DNA of 15,410 nt from Nitrospira sp. (GTDB lineage Bacteria > Nitrospirota > Nitrospiria > Nitrospirales > Nitrospiraceae), in contig JANYAJ010000192.1 of NCBI GenBank assembly GCA_025361385.1, forward strand, positions 1 to 15,410. The letters are read 5' to 3'. A program made the position numbers and the translations under genes. The notes beneath the pieces were generated by a model, which searched no databases, had not been told where the DNA came from, and worked only from the letters and a program-made list of their open reading frames with translations. Positions 1 to 7,060 of the stretch are shown here, piece by piece; within the stretch, counting starts at the first letter, position 1, and each line of letters begins with the position of its first letter.

Positions 1-448
1 GGTGACCGGTTGCACTGACGAATTAGTGGACCTCTCTCTCGAGACTCGCGTACCGCACATCAAACAACACATCTCGGTTCCACTGCGGCGCACTGACGTC
101 TCGGAAGATTTCTCCCATTATACTCGGGATCCTGACCGGCCTCTGAAACATCGCCGACTGATGCTGGCCATCGATGATAAGCGGCCGCCTATCGTCTATT
201 GAGGATATGGGTACGCGGGCGTGCGAGGAGCAGTGCCCCGGCCAGGAGGGCAATGTGTGCGAACTGACTGGCCTGAAATACCGTTGGATGCTCAGATTGA
301 TTCGTCATGGTCGAGGAAGCATCGCCAAGTGCGGCTGGTCCGGCAACATGAGGCGCACCACAGCCCACCGGAACCGAAATTTACCGTTACGGAATGCTCA
401 AGATTGCCGCATGCAGCTCAACTGGCTGGCGCGCAAGGAGTCGATTGC
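1..448. other. Left-edge region without a recognisable gene
   Basis: No protein here could be recognised. A plus-strand frame is open from the left edge to a stop at 200-202. Its C-terminal part has ordinary composition (ends RPPIVY), so it could be the tail of a gene that starts outside the window, but a minus-strand frame across 23-253 is equally open. From about 250 to 448 every frame gives R/S/T-rich translations typical of non-coding or antisense sequence. The region lies downstream of the cheB stop at 449-451 on the minus strand. Confidence 0.3.
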
Positions 449-1054
449 TTACGATTCAGCGCGCGCAACTTGGACAATTTTCTTGGCGATATCTTCCGGC
501 GACAGGACAAAATCGATGCACCCGCTCGCGATGGCGCTCTCCGGCATGTCCGGCTGACTCGCCGTACTCAGCTTCTGCGCAATGGTAGTCCCGCCCATTT
601 CCTTGATGCCGCACAGTGCCGCCGCCCCGTCGCCATCATAGCCAGAGACGATCACGGCAATCAGCTTGCCGTCCCAGTACTGGGTCAGGGAGCGGAGGAA
701 CACCGCAATCACATCAGGCCAGCCCCGAGGCTTGGATATCGGCTTGAGACGGAACTCTCCATTCAGAACATGCAGGTCACGATTTTCAGGGATGATGAAG
801 ATATGATTCGGTTCGATCAGCAAACTATCCGTAATGAGATCGACCGGCATCGTTGTGAAGCGAGGAAGCACCTCATGCAGATGGGTCTGCATGCTTGTGA
901 TGTGATTCACGATGACGATCGCCACACCCATGTCGGCCGGAAGATTTTGCAGGAGACGAATATAGGCGTCGAGGCCACCGGCCGAACCGCCGACGCAGAC
1001 AACGGGGAAATCTCTCACCAAAGGACCCGCGTGAACCGACATCGATATCACCAT
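449..1054 (-). CDS. cheB: Stand-alone CheB-type protein-glutamate methylesterase domain
   Basis: The protein is 201 residues, about the size of one CheB catalytic domain, and has no receiver domain in front. CheB enzymes hydrolyse glutamyl methyl esters (and deamidate glutamine) on chemoreceptors in the cytoplasm. The three catalytic residues are visible: Ser24 in VGGSAGG, His51 in IVNHIT and Asp142 in GYDGDGAAAL. The later MPESAIASG segment also matches the family. Without an N-terminal REC domain, control by CheA phosphotransfer is not expected in the usual way. No receptor, cheR or other chemotaxis gene is nearby, so it may belong to a CheB/CheR-type signalling pathway elsewhere in the genome. 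The start is uncertain: the ATG at 1054 has a weak ribosome site, and an in-frame ATG at 1042 has GGTGAT at better spacing. The family call is firm; the target is unknown. Confidence 0.9.
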   Translation of the reverse strand: MVISMSVHAGPLVRDFPVVCVGGSAGGLDAYIRLLQNLPADMGVAIVIVNHITSMQTHLHEVLPRFTTMPVDLITDSLLIEPNHIFIIPENRDLHVLNGEFRLKPISKPRGWPDVIAVFLRSLTQYWDGKLIAVIVSGYDGDGAAALCGIKEMGGTTIAQKLSTASQPDMPESAIASGCIDFVLSPEDIAKKIVQVARAES

Positions 1055-1131
1055 ATCCCATCGCCAGTTCTAATCGCACAAGGGCTTGAGCATTTACTCA
1101 GGAGACCTACGGGGGATATCAGAAAATCATC

Positions 1132-1175
1132 CGAGGGGCACGGCCCTATCTCCACCGTGGGCCTGGTGCCCCTCG
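1132..1175 (-). terminator. Long hairpin terminator after the proline-rich gene
   Basis: Arms 1132-1141 and 1166-1175 are perfectly complementary (CGAGGGGCAC / GTGCCCCTCG). The stem continues inward with 1142-1146 against 1159-1163 after a two-base bulge, giving a stem of about 15 pairs. Read on the minus strand, the stem is followed by GATGATTTTCTGATA, a moderately T-rich tail. It sits 20 bases past the stop of the gene at 1195-1536 and ahead of cheB, so the two are probably separate transcription units. Confidence 0.7.
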
Positions 1176-1194
1176 TGTGGGCTCACTCCATTCC

Positions 1195-1536
1195 TCACCG
1201 GACATCCGGCTTTTCCGGCGGTGTACTTCCGGGTGGATTGATACCCTTCGCTGTAGGAGGCGCCACGTCAGGATTCTTCGAGATGCCCGGATCGATGTTG
1301 GGTGGCTTCACCGCGGCGCGGGGATCCCCCAGTTTCTCTGGAACATGTTGGATACCCGGATCGATCTGGGAGGGAGGAATGGAAGGTGTAACGGACTCCA
1401 AGGGCTTCTGAGCAGGGCTGCCAGAAGCTGGCTCACTACCGCTCGCCGCCTTCACCGGCGGAAATCCGACGGCGGAGACTACTACTGCCGGAAGAAAGCT
1501 CAACAGGGCAATGACCATAAGTCGAGGCACATTCAC
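1195..1536 (-). CDS. Small exported proline-rich protein with IDPGI repeats
   Basis: I do not recognise a named family. I chose the GTG at 1534-1536 because GAGAGG lies six bases upstream, giving 113 residues. Residues 1-30 form a signal peptide (MVIALLSFLPA core, A-rich cleavage region near VKAASG). The mature part is short, proline-rich and probably disordered. It holds two IDPGI units at residues 58-62 and 81-85, a 23-residue period in which the surrounding GDP/NPD and PP motifs also recur. It has no cysteines or histidine clusters that would suggest metal binding. It is therefore likely a periplasmic or surface protein; its role is unknown. It lies 111 bases downstream of the metallothionein-like gene on the same strand and ends at a strong hairpin. 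An in-frame ATG at 1605 would add an unlikely Cys/Arg-rich leader. Confidence 0.7.
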   Translation of the reverse strand: MNVPRLMVIALLSFLPAVVVSAVGFPPVKAASGSEPASGSPAQKPLESVTPSIPPSQIDPGIQHVPEKLGDPRAAVKPPNIDPGISKNPDVAPPTAKGINPPGSTPPEKPDVR

Positions 1537-1647
1537 ATGGCACCTCTCGGAAGAAAGGGCATGAGGCCTCCTGCCGCATTTGTATGGTAGCCACGACATA
1601 CTCACCTCATCCTCTGTGAAATATTGCAGGCCCTGTGTGGGCTCGAC

Positions 1648-1791
1648 TTATTGGGGCTTTACTCCGCATCCCTTGTGGGGACAGGAACAGGGAACGCCGG
1701 ATTTTTGCTCTCGGCAATTAGCCGAACAAAACTCCTTGCCCGGCTCTGCCTGACAGGTGCAGCGCGGATTCGCACATGACTTTTCGGCCAT
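1648..1791 (-). CDS. Metallothionein-like Cys-rich small protein (47 aa)
   Basis: This gene is too short for routine ORF calling but has the strongest ribosome site in the region, AAGGAGG six bases before the ATG at 1789-1791. The product is 47 residues with eight cysteines (6, 11, 13, 22, 26, 35, 37, 42) and His39. The layout CxC, then FCSxxC, then CxCPHxGC follows the bacterial SmtA/BmtA metallothionein pattern of CxC, a central CSxxC and a C-terminal C-H-x-GC cluster. Such proteins bind Zn(II), Cd(II) or Cu(I) through thiolates in the cytoplasm. There is no signal peptide. It sits between the TPR lipoprotein and the proline-rich gene, with a hairpin 40 bases upstream. I see no SmtB-type repressor gene nearby. 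The specific metal cannot be told from sequence. Confidence 0.85.
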   Translation of the reverse strand: MAEKSCANPRCTCQAEPGKEFCSANCREQKSGVPCSCPHKGCGVKPQ

Positions 1792-1832
1792 AACGTGCCT
1801 CCTTCTTCTATTGAGATCCTTGCGAGGACAAC

Positions 1833-1860
1833 GAGGCAGGCAAATCTTCTTGCCCGCCTC
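1833..1860 (-). terminator. Hairpin between TPR lipoprotein and metallothionein genes
   Basis: GAGGCAGGCA (1833-1842) pairs with TGCCCGCCTC (1851-1860) with one G-T/mismatch position and an eight-base loop. On the minus strand it follows the TPR lipoprotein stop (1934) by about 70 bases and precedes the metallothionein ribosome site by about 30. No T-run follows, so it could be a Rho-type terminator, an attenuator or a leader structure of the metallothionein gene. Confidence 0.4.
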
Positions 1861-1933
1861 CCAATGGTCTACTCGATAGCGCTGAGTCGGCGCCTGCGAG
1901 TCCTTCTCCCCATCAACGCTCTATTCGACCGAT

Positions 1934-2347
1934 CTATGTACCGAGGTGTTTTTTGAGAATCGGAGAATCCTTGATCGCTGGATTCTCAGGAGCCAGTACT
2001 ACGGCCTGCTTGAAGGCAGCAGTCGCCTCATCGTGTTTTCCCATCTTGTCGAAGCTGAGGCCCAAATTATACTGGGCTTCCGCCGACTTCGGATCGGACT
2101 TGAGCGCTTTCTGAAACCGATCGGTCGCAACATCCATATGGCCCTGCTTGTATTGACTCACTCCTTCGTCATTGTCCGCTTGGCCAGGCGACCCGACCGC
2201 AGACAAGAGAGCCCCGTCAGACATGGGGGCAGTCGCAGTCGTGCCGGTCTTGGCCGCGGGCGCATGCGGCTTGTCAGCATCACAAGACACGACGGTGATG
2301 GCAAGACCCGCAAGAATGACAGTCAGCGCCAGAGATACCTGTTTCAC
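1934..2347 (-). CDS. Small TPR-repeat lipoprotein
   Basis: Taking the GTG at 2345-2347, which has GGGAGG six bases upstream, gives 137 residues. A hydrophobic signal segment (residues 4-20) ends in the lipobox-like VVSC with Cys22 as the lipidation site, followed by a flexible Ala/Thr/Pro-rich linker (about 23-55). Two tetratricopeptide repeats follow: about 60-87 (YKQGHMDVATDRFQKALKSDP) and 89-122 (AEAQYNLGLSFDKMGKHDEA). These are close to the canonical W-LG-Y-A-F-A-P pattern. It is likely anchored in a membrane facing the periplasm and offers a protein-binding surface; no partner can be named. A longer ATG start at 2431 would bury the signal peptide behind 28 residues and lacks a good ribosome site. 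It diverges from the winged-helix gene at 2749. Confidence 0.8.
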   Translation of the reverse strand: MKQVSLALTVILAGLAITVVSCDADKPHAPAAKTGTTATAPMSDGALLSAVGSPGQADNDEGVSQYKQGHMDVATDRFQKALKSDPKSAEAQYNLGLSFDKMGKHDEATAAFKQAVVLAPENPAIKDSPILKKHLGT

Positions 2348-2748
2348 AATACACCTCCCATTAGACATGGATGAAATCCTGGATACATAGTGGCTCAATC
2401 TGGCAGATCTCGTCTGATCAATACTGCTCACTCGCCCGGTGAGATTAAGTCCATGTCGAACGGACGAATCGGATCGGCAGTGGAGCAGTTCCCGGCGCGT
2501 GGCCCTAGCCTAGATGGACGATCGCGTCCTAGTCTCCTGGAACATCCAAAACATACCCCTTGATCTCATCCATCATGGGGCACAGTATGAAGACACACGA
2601 CGTGTCTACCTCGTTGACTGCCGCCGTGAGTCCTCTCATGAAAATGCCGGTCAGCCAACGCTTCAGACGCCGGCAATCTGGTCCTCAGGAACAATCTGAG
2701 CCAGAAGTCACTTCACCCGCACGCAGCTATCCGCAAGGAGGAATCCTG
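2348..2748. promoter_or_regulatory. Divergent intergenic region
   Basis: This 400-base gap separates two outward-reading genes, so promoters for both should lie here. Small dyads are visible, such as CTCAC/GTGAG near 2430-2445, but I could not fix a convincing -35/-10 pair. Plus-strand frames open here, including an in-frame extension of the gene at 2749, have no ribosome site and read like non-coding sequence. Confidence 0.4.
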
Positions 2749-2958
2749 ATGTCACAGCCAAAGCCCATTATGGACCGGGTTCTCGAATTCCTCCAACGCT
2801 CCCCGGAATGTGAGTTCGAGGCCTTGGTGACTCGCTATCCGGGATTCACCTGGAACGAACTCTTTCTCGAAGTGTCTCGGTTGAACCGCACAGGGCAGAT
2901 ACGAATCACCAGAGGTGTAGGGATATTTACCATTACACAAACCGTGGTGATGAGGTAA
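2749..2958 (+). CDS. Winged-helix-like small protein, copy 1 (69 aa)
   Basis: No named family is recognised. The start is ATG 2749 because AAGGAGG ends eight bases before it; the longer open frame from 2560 has no ribosome site. The 69 residues look like a minimal winged helix: helix 1 (about 6-17, IMDRVLEFLQRS), helix 2 (about 22-30), a likely recognition helix (about 34-49, TWNELFLEVSRLNRTG), then a two-strand wing (QIRITRGVGIFTI). A second copy of identical length lies at 9278-9487, with about 44 of 69 identical residues and the block FTWNELF-EVSRLNRTGQ almost unchanged. It probably binds DNA or a protein partner as a small cytoplasmic regulator; this is inferred only from predicted fold. 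A diverged intergenic repeat follows directly. Confidence 0.75.
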   Translation: MSQPKPIMDRVLEFLQRSPECEFEALVTRYPGFTWNELFLEVSRLNRTGQIRITRGVGIFTITQTVVMR

Positions 2959-2965
2959 GCACAGG

Positions 2966-3060
2966 AATACGCGTGCGCCGGGAGCCATGTTCGACACGTG
3001 GCCGTGAGCAATCTCCTCTTGTCTCTCCGGTTTATTTGGCTCTTTGGTTCATGTGATTAC
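2966..3060 (+). repeat. Diverged intergenic repeat, copy 1
   Basis: The order GCCGGGAGCCATGTTCGACA, then TCCTCTTGTCTCTCC, then GGTTTATTTGGCTC matches by eye the layout of the better-preserved copies at 7918-8042 and 8950-9065: a CCGACATGTT-type left part and a T/CTCGTCTATC-type right part. It is the most degraded match apart from the fragment at 4566, and lies directly after the winged-helix gene. Confidence 0.35.
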
Positions 3061-3139
3061 GGATCTATAGATCGCTCATCCAGCCCCTCACAGCTGGCTC
3101 CCATCGCGTCTCCAGGGGGTTATGGATTCGTCTCCAGCC

Positions 3140-3155
3140 CTGCAGTACACTGCAG
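3140..3155. promoter_or_regulatory. Palindrome upstream of the VIT1 transporter gene
   Basis: CTGCAGT (3140-3146) and ACTGCAG (3149-3155) form a perfect seven-base inverted repeat around AC, about 75 bases before the transporter start. The spacing would suit a dimeric regulator, but the sequence matches no operator that I know and no promoter is evident beside it. Confidence 0.3.
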
Positions 3156-3229
3156 AACAGCAGATGACAGAGGCTGCCTTGGCACCCTACAGAGCTAGAC
3201 CGCAACAGATTTAGTCATTATGCGCCGCT

Positions 3230-3919
3230 ATGCCACACAATGAACGACATAGGACGCATCGCATCGGATGGCTCCGTGCGGCTGTTCTTGGCGCAAATGA
3301 CGGTATCGTGTCTACTGCAAGCCTCGTCTTAGGCGTGGCTGCAGCGGGTGGAAGTTCGAAGAGTATTGTGATTGCGGGCGTCGCCGGGCTCGTGGCTGGT
3401 GCGATGTCGATGGCGGCAGGCGAGTATGTGTCGGTGAGTTCGCAAGCGGACACCGAACGCGCCGACCTGGACCGGGAGCGTCAAGAGCTGGCGGATCACC
3501 CCAAGCAAGAGCAGAGGGAAATGACCGCGATTTACGTTAAGCGTGGGCTTGATACAGGACTCGCCTCCAACGTCGCAACCCAGCTGATGGAGCATGATGC
3601 ACTGGGCGCCCATGCACGTGAAGAGCTGGGTATATCCGATACATCGACGGCCAAACCGGTTCAAGCCGCCTTGGCATCCGCCGTCATGTTTTCAGTTGGC
3701 GCCGCCCTGCCCCTCGTGATTGTCCTGTTGGTGCCGGCGGCTACGCTCATGTGGGCTGTTTCCAGCAGCTCACTCTTGTTCCTCTCGCTCTTAGGCTCCC
3801 TCGCTGCACGCACCGGCGGCGCTTCCGTCTTAACGGCTGCCGTGCGGATGACCTTTTGGGGCGCCCTGGCCATGGCGTTGACCGCTGGAGTCGGGGCCTT
3901 GTTCGGGGTGGTTGCTTGA
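3230..3919 (+). CDS. VIT1/CCC1 family iron/manganese transporter
   Basis: The protein is 229 residues, the usual size for bacterial VIT1/CCC1 (DUF125) transporters without a ferritin-like domain. Family signatures are GWLRAAVLGANDGIVS (residues 13-28, with conserved Asp24) and AGAMSMAAGEYVSV (56-69, with Met59, Met61 and Glu65). These line the metal path in plant VIT1. A Glu-rich cytoplasmic stretch (about 72-135) corresponds to the metal-binding domain between helices 2 and 3, and three more hydrophobic segments follow (about 146-170, 174-194 and 200-227). Relatives move Fe2+ or Mn2+ out of the cytoplasm, usually against protons, so it likely protects against metal excess. The ATG at 3230 has no evident ribosome site, but no better in-frame start exists. 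A palindrome lies upstream at 3140-3155. Confidence 0.93.
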   Translation: MPHNERHRTHRIGWLRAAVLGANDGIVSTASLVLGVAAAGGSSKSIVIAGVAGLVAGAMSMAAGEYVSVSSQADTERADLDRERQELADHPKQEQREMTAIYVKRGLDTGLASNVATQLMEHDALGAHAREELGISDTSTAKPVQAALASAVMFSVGAALPLVIVLLVPAATLMWAVSSSSLLFLSLLGSLAARTGGASVLTAAVRMTFWGALAMALTAGVGALFGVVA

Positions 3920-3946
3920 GAAATCTTTCATTCGCGATCTAAAGAG

Positions 3947-4072
3947 AAAAAGATGCCGGAGCCCTTTCTCCGCGCGTGGCGTGGATCGGACTCGACTGGC
4001 CCCTCTGATTGATCTCGTCTATCTGGTCATTCTGGTTGGTGGAGCTCGACGAGCCAGACCAGCTCTTTTTTG
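3947..4072 (+). repeat. Diverged intergenic repeat, copy 2
   Basis: The left module GCGTGGCGTGGATCGGACTC shares a TGGCGNGG...TCG-CTGG core with copies at 5533-5595 and 9519-9570. The right module ATCTCGTCTATCTGGTCATT, then TTGG, then GCTCGACGAGCCAGACCAG matches the copies at 7918-8042 and 8950-9065. The segment CTGGT...AGCTCGACGAGCC...ACCAG can fold on itself. It lies directly after the VIT1 gene. Confidence 0.5.
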
Positions 4073-4613
4073 CCATCAGCGATAGGCCATTCGCTCTTCC
4101 CGCCGCCTCACCTCACTACACAGCAATGGACCACGTCGACCGAACACAGTTGAATATGCCCGTGTCTTGACCCTGAACGGGAGAAGTTCCCCGAGCCATC
4201 CGTGACGGTGGCTGCCCCCTGATGTGACAACGAATGGGGCACGAGACGTACACGCAAGCCCGTGGTCATCCTGAAGACGGCAGATGGAACCGCTGGCTGC
4301 GCGGTGAAGGCAATGACATCGGCGCATGCAGTCAGCGCGAGCGGGATGTCATGGGCATGCCCTCCCGCGATCCCGTTGGCATCAACTTCCACAATTCGGC
4401 CGAACGTCTCAACTGGCTCAGCGCCGACCATGCTGCCTCTGAGCACGTCGGGGCATGGGTCGATTGGAGCACGCGCCGCAGGGAATACCAGGCTTACACG
4501 ATGGCGGGTGGGTCCAATTGCCGCAAGCCGGGGATCGAACCGCCGAAACCTTGATCGTCCCTGAGAAGAAGCGGGATCAGGCTTTATCATCCAACATATG
4601 CGGGGCAGGGAGC
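4073..4613. other. Gap with a weak unassigned ORF (4234-4554, +)
   Basis: No gene here can be named. A plus-strand frame from ATG 4234 to the stop at 4552-4554 encodes 106 residues with mixed composition (HSAERLNWLSADHAASEHVG) and a third-position GC bias by eye higher than the other frames. However, it has no ribosome site and no recognised motif. Opposing minus-strand and shifted plus-strand frames are also open. It may be a decayed gene or a lineage-specific small protein. Confidence 0.25.
4566..4613 (+). repeat. Fragment of the intergenic repeat (left module only)
   Basis: GATCAGGCTTTATCATCCAA followed by CATATGCGGGGCAGGGAG parallels GTAGGCCCTATCATCCGACA and CATGGTACGGCGCGAGGAG in the copy at 7918-8042. 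Only the left module is present. It abuts the stop codon of the TPR gene at 4614. Confidence 0.4.
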
Positions 4614-5351
4614 TCACTTCATGTTTGCCGTATGCATACCCTGTATCCGTGTCTCTGTGTGAATGGCTGCATCACGTCGATCCGTTTCACGCAGAAGCCT
4701 CGCATAATACTCCAGCGTCGTTGCAATACGCGGATGAGGCACTCCATCGACGTCATCCTGAAGGTGCAGGGCTCGTAGAAGAAGCGGCTCGCTTTCAGCA
4801 TACCGGCCCTCGTTGAGAAAGATCAGGCCCAAGCGCTGCAGTGTCGTGGCAAGAAACGCGTGGTCTACGCCGAACGCTTGTTCATCGATTGCCAATGCGC
4901 GCTCCAACATGATCACGGCTTTCGCTGCCTCTCCTGATCGCCTGTATGTTTCAGCCAGGTGTCTCAGCGTGATGGCCACCACCAGATGATCGGCTCCCAA
5001 TACCTGTTCTCTGATGGCCAGCGCCCTCAGGAACAACCCTGCTGCGGCTGGTGTATGGCCGACTCTGAGGTGGAGCATTCCCAAATAGTCGCTGTAGATT
5101 GCAACCTCTGACGCCTCCGGGCCAAGAGCTTCCTCCGCTATGGTCAGGGCCTTGTGCGCCGACGTCACGGCTGCGGCATAGTCTCCGACTCGCTCCCGTT
5201 CGACCATCTGTTGAGTCAATTCGAGAATATCGTCCGGCAACTCTTCTCCTCTGGTAGGAGGCACGGCTAGCGTGAGCAGGACGATCACCATCCCAAGACA
5301 CAATCTGGACGGTCCCGTGCAACCATACACGCGCATGCTTCCCCTAATCAT
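4614..5351 (-). CDS. Exported TPR (kinesin light chain-type) repeat protein
   Basis: The product is 245 residues. An N-terminal signal peptide (hydrophobic CLGMVIVLLTLAVPP, cleavage likely near TRGEE) is followed by about four tandem repeats of 42 residues. These carry the kinesin-light-chain style TPR signature: ALTIAEEALGPE, ALAIREQVLGADH, ALAIDEQAFGVDH and ALHLQDDVDGVPHP, each ahead of a xxAxTLxxLAxxY-like helix. Such repeats form a superhelical scaffold for protein contacts; the signal peptide puts it in the periplasm. No catalytic domain is present. The start could be ATG 5351 or ATG 5336, the latter with AGGGGA close in front; neither is decisive. It is transcribed alone, with a repeat fragment at its 3' end. 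Confidence 0.85.
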   Translation of the reverse strand: MIRGSMRVYGCTGPSRLCLGMVIVLLTLAVPPTRGEELPDDILELTQQMVERERVGDYAAAVTSAHKALTIAEEALGPEASEVAIYSDYLGMLHLRVGHTPAAAGLFLRALAIREQVLGADHLVVAITLRHLAETYRRSGEAAKAVIMLERALAIDEQAFGVDHAFLATTLQRLGLIFLNEGRYAESEPLLLRALHLQDDVDGVPHPRIATTLEYYARLLRETDRRDAAIHTETRIQGMHTANMK

Positions 5352-5660
5352 TGGTCTCGTCCCATACGCACACGATGTTACGACTCAGCTCTGCGGCACA
5401 GGCACGAAAGGCTTAGCCTACATGCGGGAGGCATCTCGCACGAGACATTTCGAGTGTCGGACTGGAATGCTTTATGGGGGAAGACATGCTACCAGCAGAT
5501 ATCTTGCAGCAGAGAGCCTTCGAAAGAAAACGAAACCAGGACTCATTTTCCGGCGCATGGCGAGGCACAAGGTCGTCTGGTCTCTGCCGAAGGAATCATG
5601 AACCAAGAGTCCCGCCCCATTGAAGGGACACGTCACACCCCTCCACCACGCGTTCACGCA
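5352..5660. other. Intergenic gap with a diverged repeat copy
   Basis: Nothing here looks coding. A diverged copy of the intergenic repeat occupies about 5533-5595 (CCAGGACTCATTTTCCGGCG, then CATGGCGAGGCAC, then TCGTCTGGTCTCTG). The rest holds no recognisable motif. It is the upstream region of the TPR gene on the minus strand. Confidence 0.4.
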
Positions 5661-6950
5661 CTACGGCTTCAGCCACCGTTCAAACCAGCCCTGCCAAGCG
5701 GGAGTGATGTGCGGCCCATTGGAATTGTGGCCATCATCTGTTGACACATACTCGAGTCTCTCTCCCGCACCGACTAACCGGTAGACTTCTTTCGCTCGAT
5801 TCACATATCCCCAGCTTTGCAAATCATCAGAATCCCCGCCGGCATCCTCCAGCTGACTGCCTCCAATCACCAACAACGGTCTTGGCGCAGCTAGTGCCAA
5901 AACCTCATGGTGATCATGTTCAAACCCTGGTCTGATTGGATCGGGATTTAAGAGGCTTAATGGCGTCTTACTCTGAGTGGGAATATCCTCAAATTCATGC
6001 AACCAATCCAAGTACCATGCAGCGAACCAATTGGTCCCTCCATTCACCGCAATATGGGGATCAATGGAGACCGTCACGGCAATGTCAGCCGCGAAGGCAG
6101 CCACATAGAGCGCAGCCTTCGCGCTCAATGATTTCCCAATAAATCCAACCCTTGTGGGATCGACCTCCGGTCGGCATCGCAAGAATTCAACTTCACGCTT
6201 CACATCATGAACCATTTTCCCCATTGCCAGCCAGTGACCGAAACGCTGATAGACCTTTTCGTGAGCCCCTGAACTATAGTCCGTGCCGTCGCGATAGTTT
6301 CGGATGAAACTCCATCCCGTCAACACCACATAGCCATGTGAGGCTAACCACGATCCCCACCATTGTTCGGGCTCACGATAATCAGGGCTCGTCGATGACC
6401 AGGCAATGACGGCAGGAAAGGGCCCCTCCCCCTGCCCTTTCGGGATGAGGAGTAGATGCGGTTGAAAGAAATCCTTTTCGATCGGCAAGAACAGTTCTGT
6501 CCTCGTATACGCTTCTAGGTCGGTCGTTACTCCAACTCGAACCTGGCAGATGTCTCCAAACCATACCTGGTCCTGTTCGTTCGGCTCGAGCTTGCCAAGA
6601 ATCCCCTTCCAATACCGAAGGACTTGAGGGCGTCGAATCTGCCACCAATCCTGTGCACTCTCTAATCCATCGACAAGCGAAGGAATCTCTTCATTCTCTG
6701 CCCCTGGCTCTGGCGCAGGACTTTGAGAAATCGTCACACGGTGCTGCAGAACCCGCGCCGCAGGATCGAGGTGCTCAACCGAGCGTTCGACGCCGAAGCG
6801 CGTCTGGTAGGTCTGCGAATGGCTGCAACCCGCTCCCCACACCATGCTTCCGACAAGAGCGAGTATGCCGACGATGAAGCGGCCTGATGGTCCATACCGA
6901 ATGACACGTACTCTGACAATCATCTGCAAACTGAGATGGCCCTGATTCAT
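5661..6950 (-). CDS. Exported alpha/beta hydrolase, acetyl-esterase/dienelactone hydrolase-like
   Basis: I chose ATG 6948-6950 (429 residues) because AGAGGT lies four bases upstream; an ATG at 7007 would add 19 residues. A hydrophobic segment (about 23-40) ends at Cys42 in VWGAGC, a weak lipobox, so it may be a lipoprotein or a simple secreted protein. The alpha/beta hydrolase core runs from about residue 160. HLLLIPKG and FPAVIAW are the first strands, RVGFIGKSLSAKAAL is the nucleophile elbow with Ser274, APRPLLVIGGSQLEDAGGDSDD holds candidate acidic residues, and TDDGHN holds the candidate catalytic His408. The elbow reads G-K-S-L-S rather than G-x-S-x-G; related acetyl-xylan/glucuronoyl-type esterases often have GHSRGGK. 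The substrate is unknown, but a carboxylic ester is likely. It lies about 110 bases downstream of the heme protein gene. Confidence 0.8.
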   Translation of the reverse strand: MNQGHLSLQMIVRVRVIRYGPSGRFIVGILALVGSMVWGAGCSHSQTYQTRFGVERSVEHLDPAARVLQHRVTISQSPAPEPGAENEEIPSLVDGLESAQDWWQIRRPQVLRYWKGILGKLEPNEQDQVWFGDICQVRVGVTTDLEAYTRTELFLPIEKDFFQPHLLLIPKGQGEGPFPAVIAWSSTSPDYREPEQWWGSWLASHGYVVLTGWSFIRNYRDGTDYSSGAHEKVYQRFGHWLAMGKMVHDVKREVEFLRCRPEVDPTRVGFIGKSLSAKAALYVAAFAADIAVTVSIDPHIAVNGGTNWFAAWYLDWLHEFEDIPTQSKTPLSLLNPDPIRPGFEHDHHEVLALAAPRPLLVIGGSQLEDAGGDSDDLQSWGYVNRAKEVYRLVGAGERLEYVSTDDGHNSNGPHITPAWQGWFERWLKP

Positions 6951-7060
6951 CCCGACCTCTTTGTCCTGTCCTGCATATCGTTGGCGGACACCTGGCGGCA
7001 GAGACATGACGCATTACCGGCAGTGGATCGGCAAGCCGTCGCAGGCCGGCTCCGCCGGCG

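Noticed and set aside
221..1411. A 396-residue plus-strand open frame, the second longest in the window.
   Set aside because: It lies antisense to cheB and the proline-rich gene, both of which have recognisable domains or signal peptides and better starts. Its translation is R/H/P-rich with no motif.
2560..2748. N-terminal extension of the first winged-helix gene by 63 residues.
   Set aside because: The paralogue supports a 69-residue protein of equal length, and the strong AAGGAGG ribosome site sits at 2749.
4513..4550. A minus-strand GGTTCGATCCCCGG, like the T-arm of a tRNA.
   Set aside because: The flanking bases do not form the five-pair T-stem, and no acceptor, D or anticodon arms could be found.
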